In this document: one piece after another, positions 16,898-25,240 of the stretch
Position numbering within the stretch: the first letter of the stretch is position 1
Layout: every line of letters begins with the position of its first letter
Assembly: GCA_963758205.1 (NCBI GenBank)
Contig: CAVWUM010000002.1
Span: forward strand, 1,488,001 to 1,552,000
Direction: 5' to 3'
Source: Owenweeksia sp963758205
GTDB taxonomy: Bacteria > Bacteroidota > Bacteroidia > Flavobacteriales > Schleiferiaceae
Length of the DNA stretch: 64,000 nt
Notes under the pieces: model-generated
What the model saw: the letters and a program-made list of their open reading frames with translations, nothing else
Database searches by the model: none
Told to the model about the DNA's origin: nothing
Program-made: the position numbers and the translations under genes

Positions 16898-18943
16898 CGA
16901 CTGATCCAGCTTTTTTACCATAGTTAAAATAGTAGCAAGTGCAACAGTTTCACCCTCCTCATCATACACATCCACATTGAATTTTACGATGCCTTTGGCG
17001 ATGTCGTCCTCACTCCTTTTTTCCTGGTTAATTTTTTCCTTTACGGTGAATTTCACCCCAATGGTCATTCCCGTGTAAACCGGTTTGGTAAAGCGGCATT
17101 CATCAATACCGTAGTTTAGTAATACCGGCCCTTTGCGGGGATCGACAAACATACCGGCCGCCTTGGATAGCACGTAATAGCCATGTGCAACCTTGCCTTC
17201 AAATATGGTTCCCTCCAATGAGGTGGAATCCACGTGAGCGTAAAAGTTATCGCCACTCACCTGGGCAAAGCTGGCAATGTCGGCATCGGTAACTGTGTGC
17301 CTATGCGTGTACACTGTATCGCCCACTTTAAGCTCTTCAAAATGTTGGCGGAAAACATGCTTTTCGGCTTCAGGGCGGGTGGCCCCCGGCTGGTACACCT
17401 GGGTAATTTCCATAATAGAATCCGGATGACCCTGAATGGCCGTACGTTGCAGGTAGTGTAGAATTCCGCGTTTACCGCCCATTTCTTCTCCACCTCCGGC
17501 ACGTCCAGGACCACCATGTGTTAGAAGCGGCATGGGTGAACCATGGCCTGTACTCTCCTTAGCTGACTTAGCGTTCAACACCTGGATGCGACCATGCATG
17601 TGGGCGGCTTCCACCACAAACTCACGGCCCACTTTATCATCAGCAGTAACGATAGTAGAAACCAGTGAACCCTTACCCATATTAGCAATTTCCACTGCTT
17701 CCGCTAAATCCTTATAAGGCATTATACTCGAAACCGGCCCGAAGCATTCCACTTCGTGCACATCCGTATTTTTAAAAGGATCGTTATTTCTGAAAAGTAT
17801 AGGAGAGGCGAAAGCTCCTTTTTGACAATCAGCATCAATTACTGCAAAATCGCGGATATCGCCATACACCACTTCCTGTTGTTTTTTAAGACGCTCTACA
17901 TTTTCCATAAGGCGTTCCAGCTGAAGCTTAGAGGCCAGCGCACCCATCCGCACATCCTTATTGCGTGGGTTACCGATAGTGGTTTTTTGTAACCTTTCAG
18001 AAAGTGCCTCCTGCACTGCATCCATTTTATCTTGCGGTACAATAATTCTGCGCACGGCTGTACACTTTTGGCCGGCTTTGGTGGTGATTTCCCTTTGCAC
18101 TTCTTTTACAAAAATGTCGAACTCAGGCATGCCCGGCTCTACATCAGGGCCAAGAACAGCCGCGTTTAGCGAATCAGCCTCTAAATTGAAAGTAACCGAG
18201 CGCTCAATGATATGCGGCAGACTTTGCAATTTTTTACCCGTTGCAGCCGATCCCGTAAAGGTTACTGTATCACCGGTATCCACATGATCAATTATACCAC
18301 GGCCTAAACCGGTAACCAACTGCAATGAGCCTTCCGGTAAGATGTTGGATTTTATGATTTCGCGAACCACGTGCTCCGTAAGGAAAGAGGTGGACTCCGC
18401 AGGTTTTACCACGGCTGGTACCCCGGCCATTAGGTTTACCGCAATTTTTTCCAGCATCCCCCATACGGGAAAATTGAAGGCATTGATATGCACGGCTACA
18501 CCGCGCTTTGGTACCATAATATGGTGGCCGATAAATGTTCCGCCTTTTGAAAGGGCTGCTGGCTGACCATCCACGTAATAAGGTAAATCAGGGAACTGCC
18601 TGCGCAGAGAGGCGTTGGCAAACAGGTTGCCGAAGCCGCCTTCAATATCCACCCAGCTATCAATTTTGGTGGCACCGGTTTTAAAACTGGTTTCGTAAAA
18701 CTGATCTTTGATATCGACCAGGTGCAGGGCCAGCGCCTTCAGCATAAGCCCGCGTTCCTGAAAAGTCATTTTACGTAGAGCAGGCCCACCATTTTTGCGG
18801 CCATACTCCAGGATAGCTTTATAATCCAGCCCCTTGCTGGACACTATCCCAATAGCCTCACCGGTGATGGCATCAGTGGCGATTAGTTCTTCACCCTCGC
18901 CATTTACCCACTCGCCTAAAACGTAGTTCTGTATATTTTTCAT
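16895..18943 (-). CDS. paaZ: bifunctional oxepin-CoA hydrolase / semialdehyde dehydrogenase PaaZ
   Basis: A 682-residue fusion, the usual PaaZ length. An N-terminal aldehyde dehydrogenase (about 1-515) has the NAD-binding FTGSAATGKKL, the catalytic Cys in TKAGQKCTAVRR (about 295) and a Glu in FNLEADSLN. A C-terminal MaoC hot-dog hydratase follows (about 530-680, FAQVSGDNFYAHVD). It opens the oxepin-CoA ring and oxidises the resulting semialdehyde in phenylacetate breakdown. It is separated from the main paa cluster by 22 kb. Its TAG stop lies in the flanking repeat of the GxxExxY cassette, so its last codons may have been altered by that insertion. Confidence 0.95.
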   Translation of the reverse strand: MKNIQNYVLGEWVNGEGEELIATDAITGEAIGIVSSKGLDYKAILEYGRKNGGPALRKMTFQERGLMLKALALHLVDIKDQFYETSFKTGATKIDSWVDIEGGFGNLFANASLRRQFPDLPYYVDGQPAALSKGGTFIGHHIMVPKRGVAVHINAFNFPVWGMLEKIAVNLMAGVPAVVKPAESTSFLTEHVVREIIKSNILPEGSLQLVTGLGRGIIDHVDTGDTVTFTGSAATGKKLQSLPHIIERSVTFNLEADSLNAAVLGPDVEPGMPEFDIFVKEVQREITTKAGQKCTAVRRIIVPQDKMDAVQEALSERLQKTTIGNPRNKDVRMGALASKLQLERLMENVERLKKQQEVVYGDIRDFAVIDADCQKGAFASPILFRNNDPFKNTDVHEVECFGPVSSIMPYKDLAEAVEIANMGKGSLVSTIVTADDKVGREFVVEAAHMHGRIQVLNAKSAKESTGHGSPMPLLTHGGPGRAGGGEEMGGKRGILHYLQRTAIQGHPDSIMEITQVYQPGATRPEAEKHVFRQHFEELKVGDTVYTHRHTVTDADIASFAQVSGDNFYAHVDSTSLEGTIFEGKVAHGYYVLSKAAGMFVDPRKGPVLLNYGIDECRFTKPVYTGMTIGVKFTVKEKINQEKRSEDDIAKGIVKFNVDVYDEEGETVALATILTMVKKLDQS

Positions 18944-19073
18944 GTATAGTCTGATTTTTTGGAAAGCGCTAAGGTAAGGGGAAGAAAAGAGGTTTAAAAC
19001 TGTAAAGCTTAACGCGGAATATCGCTTCCCCCTACTGCCTTAACACTTGCTTTAAAAAAAAGACTATGCCGCA

Positions 19074-19571
19074 CTAATGTTTGTAGTGGCAGATTATCGA
19101 GGCCTTTCCCAGCATCGGCCCGGTAACCATCATAAACTCTGCAAGGGCAATGGGTGTATTTTCGTCAATATCCAGTTTTTCCTCACCTAAAGCATAAACG
19201 GTAATTATATATCGGTGGGTAAAATCTCCTTTGGGAGGACATGGGCCATTGTATTGCGCCTGGCCGGTATCATTGGTTCCCATTACAGCACCTTCGGGCA
19301 GAAGGTCTTGATTAGTACTTCCTGCACCACTTGGTAATTCATCAATATCTTTTGGAATGTTATAAACGGCCCAATGCCAAAAACCACTGGCCGTTGGTGC
19401 ATCAGGGTCGTGCATAAACACGGCAAAACTTTTGGCACCCTCCGGGGCATTTTTCCAGGCCAGGTGTGGAGATTTGTTACCCCCTGAACAGCCGTTGCCA
19501 TCCATCACAAACTCATCGGTAAAATTGCCACCAAGATCATTGCTACTTAGTGTAAAAGTCTTTTTACTCAT
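19074..19571 (-). CDS. YbhB/YbcL (PEBP) family protein
   Basis: A phosphatidylethanolamine-binding-like (Raf kinase inhibitor-like) protein. I choose the internal ATG at 19571 (MSKKTFTLSSNDL), since the 28 upstream codons in frame are not family-like. Signatures: HLAWKNAPEGAKSFAV, MHDPDAPTASGFWHWAVYNIP and GPCPPKGDFTHRY, which form the ligand pocket. About 165 residues, usual for the family. Probably cytoplasmic, with unknown ligand. Confidence 0.9.
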   Translation of the reverse strand: MSKKTFTLSSNDLGGNFTDEFVMDGNGCSGGNKSPHLAWKNAPEGAKSFAVFMHDPDAPTASGFWHWAVYNIPKDIDELPSGAGSTNQDLLPEGAVMGTNDTGQAQYNGPCPPKGDFTHRYIITVYALGEEKLDIDENTPIALAEFMMVTGPMLGKASIICHYKH

Positions 19572-19694
19572 ATCTAAATTTTGGTGGTATAACCTGAGGC
19601 TAAACTTCTTTGTTCGGAGGGGATATTCCCTCAACTTATTGATGTCAAAGAGCATCTTATTTACTCCGGTTAAAGTCTTCTTAGTTCTATATGC

Positions 19695-19952
19695 TTAGTC
19701 GGACGATTTACTTTGAAATTGGTTGGAACTAAATATCTTCCCCACCACTCCAATCACTAACAACACCCACGGGCTGCCATGCAACAGCAAGTCAAACCAA
19801 TCATACCATGCCATTCCAGCGGCACCATTGGCTACCCACTTTATTTTTTCCCAAACATGGGGCTCAGGGGTAAAAGGCGCCAGGCCCAGGGTAAGGCATG
19901 CAATTACCAATAGCCCCAGTTTTTTAGAAGCCCAGGTAACCAGTTTTTTCAT
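19695..19952 (-). CDS. small two-helix membrane protein, unknown
   Basis: An 85-residue protein with two hydrophobic segments (about residues 9-26 and 58-73) separated by a TPEPHVWEKIKW stretch and an MAWYDWFDLLLHG block. I recall similar short Bacteroidota proteins with this TPEPHVWEK motif, which are sometimes mislabelled RND transporter. No function can be assigned. Stands alone between the PEBP and YciI-like genes. Confidence 0.7.
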   Translation of the reverse strand: MKKLVTWASKKLGLLVIACLTLGLAPFTPEPHVWEKIKWVANGAAGMAWYDWFDLLLHGSPWVLLVIGVVGKIFSSNQFQSKSSD

Positions 19953-20024
19953 AGCGTGATTTTTGGCAAAGGTTAAGTATCCTTTTAATCTTAAGGGTAA
20001 CTTTGGATACCCAGATATAAGTTA

Positions 20025-20447
20025 CTACTTAAGAGAACTGCCCACCGCGGCCCACCAAGGGTGTATTTCCATCACCAGCCTGCCGGCTTTTACCGCAGGG
20101 TCCATAGCGGCAAGTTCTTCGGCTTTTTCCTTGGTAGGTACCCGCATTACCAAAATGCCGCGTACCTCACCATCGTCACCAAAAGGCCCGGCTATATCCA
20201 CATATCCTTTTTCGGCCATCCATTGTATATGCGCCATGTGTTGTTTCTGAATTTCGGCTGCTTCCTCAGGGTTTTGGCTACGGGTTGGTCCACTTTTAAG
20301 GAATACCATAAAGTATTGCTTCATTGTGTAAACTGTATCTCCCTCCGGGTAGGTAAAGGTTTGAAAGCCGAGTGAGTCGGTTTGTACATTTTGCGCAGAT
20401 AGGCCAACACTAAACAGGAAAAGAAGAATGGATATGCCTTTTTTCAT
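20025..20447 (-). CDS. YciI-like protein with signal peptide
   Basis: A 140-residue protein: an exported N-terminus (MKKGISILLFLFSVGLSAQ) followed by a YciI-type alpha/beta domain with the usual KQHMAHIQWMAEKG and AGPFGDDGEVRG blocks, and AMDPAVKAGRLVMEIHPWW at the end. Members are small ferredoxin-like-fold proteins, often of unknown activity. The secreted form suggests a periplasmic role. Confidence 0.85.
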   Translation of the reverse strand: MKKGISILLFLFSVGLSAQNVQTDSLGFQTFTYPEGDTVYTMKQYFMVFLKSGPTRSQNPEEAAEIQKQHMAHIQWMAEKGYVDIAGPFGDDGEVRGILVMRVPTKEKAEELAAMDPAVKAGRLVMEIHPWWAAVGSSLK

Positions 20448-20492
20448 TTGAAATGCTTTTAGGCAGGCAATTTAAAGTTTTTAACTAAGTAT

Positions 20493-20828
20493 TTAGTTTA
20501 TTGAATGTGGAGATGCCGCCATCAATATCATGCAAAAAAATCCTATTAAACACATGAGTCCGAAATCAATTGCCGAATAAACTAAAAACACCAGCCCCAT
20601 TACCTGCCTTCTGAAGTAAAATAATCTAATACAGATAATTACTGACCATATTAAGTGCAACGAAGTGACACATACTACAATGAACATTACTTTTAGTAAT
20701 AACAGCTCAGGAGTGTAATGCTCCGGTGTAAACCAAAAGTGGTAAAAAGTGAAAAGCGACAACAGGGTAAGTAAACCAACTATTGCCAAATGAAGAATCC
20801 ATCGCGTTCTGAAAGTGGTGCCCGTCAC
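20493..20828 (-). CDS. hypothetical membrane protein
   Basis: A 111-residue protein with three hydrophobic helices (about 10-30, 40-65, 75-105). Not recognised. The start ATG at 20828 lies 17 bp after the stop of the acyl-CoA dehydrogenase gene on the same strand, so the two are probably co-transcribed. Confidence 0.6.
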   Translation of the reverse strand: MTGTTFRTRWILHLAIVGLLTLLSLFTFYHFWFTPEHYTPELLLLKVMFIVVCVTSLHLIWSVIICIRLFYFRRQVMGLVFLVYSAIDFGLMCLIGFFCMILMAASPHSIN

Positions 20829-20845
20829 GTGTATTTAGGTTGTGC

Positions 20846-22165
20846 CTACAAAAATGCACTTATCCCGGTAATATCCCTTCCCACTATAAGCGAGTTTACT
20901 TCTTTGGTGCCCTCATAGGTATAGATGGCTTCGGCATCTGCTACAAAGCGGGCAATGCTGTGCTCCAGCAAAATGCCGTTTCCTCCAAATATTTCGCGGG
21001 CCTTACCTACTATTTCGCGGGTGTGGCGGCTACAGGCCACTTTGGCCAATGATGCCTGCTGGTCAGTCATTACGCCTTCATCCTGTAATTTGGATAAGTG
21101 AAAAGCCATGCTCTGTATAGCTGTAAGGTCGGTGAGCATTTCAACTAAAAGATCCTGCACCAACTGAAACGAGCCTATGGGTTTACCAAACTGATGGCGC
21201 GTTTGTGAATACTCAAGTGCAAGCTCATACGCCCCACGGGCACAGCCTACGGCTTGCCAGGCTACACCGGCCCGGGTAGCTTTCAGCACTTTGGAGGTAT
21301 CCTTAAAACTGTCGCAATTCTGCAAGCGGTTTTCTTCATCAATTTCACAATCGGTGAGGGTAATCAAAGCATTTTGCACGGTACGTAGTGCCATTTTATC
21401 CTTTTGTTTTTCGGCTTTAAATCCGGGATTGTCCTTCTCCACAATAAAGCCTTTCACCTTATTGTCCTCAACATTACGCGCCCAGATAATGGTGATATCC
21501 GCAAAGGTGGCGTTACCAATCCATTTTTTCTGGCCGTTCAGTATCCACTTATCGCCTTCTTTTCTACAGGTAGTTTCCAGTCCTCCAGCCACTGCAGAAC
21601 CTACATTGGGTTCGGTTAAGCCAAAGGCCCCGATTTTTTCCAGGCGCTGCATCGGTGGCAACCATTTCTGTTTTTGCTCTTCGCTTCCGCAGAAGTAGAT
21701 ACTGCCCATTGCCAGGCCACTTTGCACTCCAAAAAAGGTAGATATGGAAGTATCAACCCGAGCCATTTCTACTGTTATAAATCCCTCCAGCAGGTAGCTA
21801 CCCATGGGGCTTTCATAGCCTTCATAAGTGAGGCCCGCAATATTCAGCTCCGCCATTTTAGGGATTATGTGCATTGGAAATTCAGCCTTGTTCCAATATT
21901 CATTAGCAATGGGTTTTACGTGCTCATTCATAAACTCGCGCACTTGCAGCTGTTTCTCCCTTTCTTCATTATTTAAAAAACGAGCCAGCTTATAATAATC
22001 GCCTTCTATTTGTGGCGGCTCATAATCGCGTGTTTTGTTTTTAATAATTTTCATTATTTGGTAAAGCTCAGTTTTATTGAGTTTACCCAATGCTTCCAGG
22101 GTTTCTGAAACATCAATTTGAGAAACCAGATTACCGAACTTCTTGAGGCTTGAAAATATTGACAT
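20846..22165 (-). CDS. acyl-CoA dehydrogenase family protein (glutaryl-CoA dehydrogenase-like)
   Basis: A 439-residue flavoenzyme of the acyl-CoA dehydrogenase superfamily. The FAD/substrate block GAFGLTEPNVGSAVAGGLET lies near residues 180-200. The helical C-terminus carries FGGNGILLEHSIARFVADAE and YTYEGTKEVNSLIVGR, with Glu in YEGT as the expected catalytic base. The ending ITGISAF resembles glutaryl-CoA dehydrogenase. The N-terminus is about 40 residues longer than in short-chain enzymes. It passes electrons to ETF. A role in amino-acid or aromatic-acid breakdown is plausible. Confidence 0.9.
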   Translation of the reverse strand: MSIFSSLKKFGNLVSQIDVSETLEALGKLNKTELYQIMKIIKNKTRDYEPPQIEGDYYKLARFLNNEEREKQLQVREFMNEHVKPIANEYWNKAEFPMHIIPKMAELNIAGLTYEGYESPMGSYLLEGFITVEMARVDTSISTFFGVQSGLAMGSIYFCGSEEQKQKWLPPMQRLEKIGAFGLTEPNVGSAVAGGLETTCRKEGDKWILNGQKKWIGNATFADITIIWARNVEDNKVKGFIVEKDNPGFKAEKQKDKMALRTVQNALITLTDCEIDEENRLQNCDSFKDTSKVLKATRAGVAWQAVGCARGAYELALEYSQTRHQFGKPIGSFQLVQDLLVEMLTDLTAIQSMAFHLSKLQDEGVMTDQQASLAKVACSRHTREIVGKAREIFGGNGILLEHSIARFVADAEAIYTYEGTKEVNSLIVGRDITGISAFL

Positions 22166-22261
22166 ACAACTTGAATTTACCGATTGAAACAGTAAAGTAA
22201 CCTCAATGGTTCTTGCTTGCCAAACTAAGTCACCTGCCTTATCAGCCTTAGATTCTTCGCA

Positions 22262-22297
22262 TAAAAAAGCCGCCCGAAAAACATTTTTCGGGCGGCT
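22262..22297 (-). terminator. intrinsic terminator of the lipocalin-like gene
   Basis: Fourteen-bp stem AGCCGCCCGAAAAA with its complement and a 2-nt loop. On the minus strand it is followed by TTTTTTAT. It lies about 65 bp after the lipoprotein stop. Confidence 0.88.
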
Positions 22298-22362
22298 GGT
22301 AATTAAAAAGTTTAAAGCTACTTATTGATCTATTGAAAATAAGCTCGTTTTGTTATTCAAAA

Positions 22363-22791
22363 TCACTTCTTTTTATAGTCGTAATAATATTCATCACGAA
22401 TGTCCACACCCAGCTTGCTGTACTCCTCAACGTAAAGCAGCATTAACCGGTCTGCAGTTAAAAGCTTAACCTCCATGGTTTTTTGTTCCTTATCGCCATT
22501 AAGCATCAGCTTTTGGTTATCGGTGGTGTAAGTCCCCTTGTCATATTGCTGGTACTTACCGCTATACGTAAAGCTATTATCGCTATTCAATACCAGTGTA
22601 AGTGTATCCTGCGAAGTAATGTCATCTTCAAGTTTACCATCTTCATAGGTACGTACACCCGCGTCAAGGGATCCCCACGTTCCTACAATTTGTGATTCTG
22701 TAGTTGGATTTTCGGTGCTTGAATCATCCTTCTTTTCTTCACATGCAAATAGTACTCCTACAAGCATCATAAACAAAACTACCTTCTTCAT
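22363..22791 (-). CDS. lipocalin-like lipoprotein
   Basis: A 142-residue lipoprotein: the signal (MKKVVLFMMLVGVLF) ends in a Cys at residue 17. A Ser/Thr/Asp-rich linker is followed by a beta-rich domain opening with IVGTWGS and containing DNSFTYSGKY and GTYTTDNQKLML strands. This is the pattern of small Bacteroidota lipocalin-like domains. No ligand is known. Downstream of the S9 peptidase gene. Confidence 0.78.
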   Translation of the reverse strand: MKKVVLFMMLVGVLFACEEKKDDSSTENPTTESQIVGTWGSLDAGVRTYEDGKLEDDITSQDTLTLVLNSDNSFTYSGKYQQYDKGTYTTDNQKLMLNGDKEQKTMEVKLLTADRLMLLYVEEYSKLGVDIRDEYYYDYKKK

Positions 22792-22869
22792 TAATTCTTA
22801 GTTTAAAATTTTGAGGTGCAATAATATCCAATTATAAGAAGATTACCACACCTTTTTTTGAAATATAAT

Positions 22870-25053
22870 TTACATAGTCTTTTGGTCATCCTCAGCTTCA
22901 CCTGGCAACGACTTGTAGCCCATATTCCAGAACATGAATGACCATTTATCCGCCTGCTCCTCAATAATCTTATCGGTAGGCTTACCGGCACCGTGCCCGG
23001 CATTGGTTTCAATTCGTATTATAACGGGCTCATTACCTACATGGGTGCGCTGAAGTTCAGCAGCATATTTAAAGCTGTGTGCAGGCACTACACGGTCATC
23101 ATGATCACCGGTGGTAACCATAGTGGCAGGGTATTCAGTTCCTTCTTTTAGGTTATGATAGGGAGAGTAACCATACAGGTATTCAAACATCTCCTGGCTG
23201 TCTTCGGCTGTACCATAGTCATACGCCCATCCCGCGCCAGCGGTAAATTTGTTGTAGCGAAGCATATCCAATACGCCAACTGCAGGAAAGGCAACGGCCA
23301 TTAAATCAGGGCGCTGAGTCATAGTAGCGCCCACCAGCAAGCCGCCATTACTACCTCCGGCTATAGCCAACTTTTCTGAAGTGGTATATTTCTCAGCTAT
23401 CAGGTATTCAGCAGCGGCAATAAAATCGTCAAACACATTTTGCTTTTGCATTTTGGTGCCGGCCTTATGCCAATCCTCGCCATACTCACCCCCGCCACGC
23501 AGGTTAGCAACGGCCATTACACCACCATTTTCGAGCAATACAATGGTAGAGGTGCTAAAGCCAGGTGTGAGGCTCACATTAAACCCACCATAGCCATACA
23601 GATAGGTTGGGTTGGTACCGTCCAGTTTAAGTCCTTTTTTGTGTGTGATAAGCATAGGTATTTTAGTACCGTCTTTTGATGTATAAAACACCTGTTTAGA
23701 CTCGTACTGCTCAGGGTCAAACTTTACCTGAGACTTTTTATACACCTCGGAAGCACCTGTTTCTATATCATACTTAAAGATGGTAGATGGATATACATAA
23801 TTGGTAAAGCTGTAATACACCACCATATCTTCCATACGGCCTCCAAAACCATCTGCTGACCCTAATGCGGGCAGTTCAATTTCCTTATCCATTTTACCAT
23901 CAAGGCTGTACTGATAAACCCGGTTAGTAGCATCTACCATATAGGTGGCAAATATTTTTCCGCCAGCAGTTCCTACTTCCAGTACGTTCTCAGTTTCTGC
24001 AATTAAATCCACCCAATTATCAGGGGTAGGCTTGCTGATGGAGGTGGTAACTACGCGGCCATTAGGGGCATCAAGATTTGTTTTAATAAATAGCTTATCG
24101 CCCTCAGTATGCATTACATAGTGGTTGTTATCAAAATTGTCAACCAACTGTACAATTTTACTGTTGGGTTTACGCAAATCCTTAATGTAAAGCTCATTGC
24201 CACTGGTTGAAGTAGCGGCCGTAATTACCAGGTAGTTATTGTCTTCAGTAACATAACCACCAATGTACCTGCGCTGGGTTTCGTTTCCACCAAATATCAG
24301 TTTGTCTTCACTTTGTGGCGTACCCAGTTTATGATAGTACAGTTTGTGAAACTGAGTAAGACCTGATAAGGCACTACCATCCTTGGGTTTATCATAACTG
24401 CTGTAATAAAATCCATCATTTTTTAACCATGAGAGACCTGAAAACTTGACATCAACCAATGTATCTTCAATCTGCTCTTTGGTTTCGGCATTAAGCACTA
24501 TAACCTTACGCCAGTCAGAACCGGCCTCTGATATCTGGTACGCTAAAAGGCTACCATCATCCGTAAAGCTTGCTCCGGCTAATGATGTAGTACCATCTTC
24601 TGAAAACTTATTAGGATCAAGGAAAACCTCGGGGGTACCCTCCTCACCTTTTTGGCGATACATTACGGATTGATTTTGTAACCCGTCATTTTTAGAGAAA
24701 TAGGTGTAAGCGCCTCGCTCAAACGGAGCGGAGTACTTTTCATAATTCCAAAGCTCAGTAAGCCGCTCATTGATTTTATCCCGGTATGGAATATTCTTAA
24801 GATAGCCGAACGATACTTCATTCTGGGCTTTTACCCATTCCTCTGTTTCGGCTGAAGTATCATTTTCCAGCCAGCGGTAATAATCATGTACTTCTGTTCC
24901 GAAATAATCATCCACTACCGTGGAGTCTCTGCGGGTTTCAGGATATTCCAGTTTGGTGATTTCTTCTGTTTCCATTTGTTTTTCCTGCTCGTTACAAGCA
25001 ATCAGCATTGTGGCCGATAAAGCCATAATGCCAATAGATTTTGATTTTATCAT
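22870..25053 (-). CDS. prolyl oligopeptidase family (S9A) lipoprotein
   Basis: About 727 residues from the ATG at 25053. I prefer this start because it begins a lipoprotein signal (MIKSKSIG...LIAC) and because a -7 promoter element lies just upstream. The longer frame to 25197 would start before that promoter. A seven-bladed propeller (about 90-430) gates the alpha/beta hydrolase domain. The catalytic Ser is in GGSNGG, Asp in GDHDDRV and His in GHGAGK. The enzyme cleaves short proline-containing peptides and is probably periplasmic and membrane-anchored. Confidence 0.92.
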   Translation of the reverse strand: MIKSKSIGIMALSATMLIACNEQEKQMETEEITKLEYPETRRDSTVVDDYFGTEVHDYYRWLENDTSAETEEWVKAQNEVSFGYLKNIPYRDKINERLTELWNYEKYSAPFERGAYTYFSKNDGLQNQSVMYRQKGEEGTPEVFLDPNKFSEDGTTSLAGASFTDDGSLLAYQISEAGSDWRKVIVLNAETKEQIEDTLVDVKFSGLSWLKNDGFYYSSYDKPKDGSALSGLTQFHKLYYHKLGTPQSEDKLIFGGNETQRRYIGGYVTEDNNYLVITAATSTSGNELYIKDLRKPNSKIVQLVDNFDNNHYVMHTEGDKLFIKTNLDAPNGRVVTTSISKPTPDNWVDLIAETENVLEVGTAGGKIFATYMVDATNRVYQYSLDGKMDKEIELPALGSADGFGGRMEDMVVYYSFTNYVYPSTIFKYDIETGASEVYKKSQVKFDPEQYESKQVFYTSKDGTKIPMLITHKKGLKLDGTNPTYLYGYGGFNVSLTPGFSTSTIVLLENGGVMAVANLRGGGEYGEDWHKAGTKMQKQNVFDDFIAAAEYLIAEKYTTSEKLAIAGGSNGGLLVGATMTQRPDLMAVAFPAVGVLDMLRYNKFTAGAGWAYDYGTAEDSQEMFEYLYGYSPYHNLKEGTEYPATMVTTGDHDDRVVPAHSFKYAAELQRTHVGNEPVIIRIETNAGHGAGKPTDKIIEEQADKWSFMFWNMGYKSLPGEAEDDQKTM

Positions 25054-25098
25054 GATAAAGGGAATTGTGTTTGGTAGCTGTGGGTAAATGGGTTGTGG

Positions 25099-25106
25099 CA
25101 AATATA
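25099..25106 (-). promoter_or_regulatory. candidate -7 element (TATATTTG) for the S9 peptidase gene
   Basis: Exact TAnnTTTG on the minus strand, 45 bp upstream of the ATG at 25053. It supports that start over the longer frame. Confidence 0.5.
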
Positions 25107-25178
25107 CATTGCGCTTTTGTAAAATTACCGGCCGTGGGTTTTGGATTGGCATACTATAGCAGCCATATATCCTAAAAC

Positions 25179-25214
25179 AAAAAAAGTCCTGCCACACATT
25201 GCGCGTGGCAGGAC
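25179..25214 (-). terminator. intrinsic terminator of T9SS cargo gene 1
   Basis: Ten-bp stem GTCCTGCCAC / GTGGCAGGAC with a 9-nt loop. The U-tract of the minus-strand transcript is encoded at 25179-25185. About 27 bp after the stop at 25241. Confidence 0.9.
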
Positions 25215-25240
25215 CTTCTTGCTTTATTTCTAAATACAGG

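Noticed and set aside
25054..25197. 48-codon N-terminal extension of the S9 peptidase
   Set aside because: It precedes the -7 promoter element and would bury the lipoprotein signal peptide.
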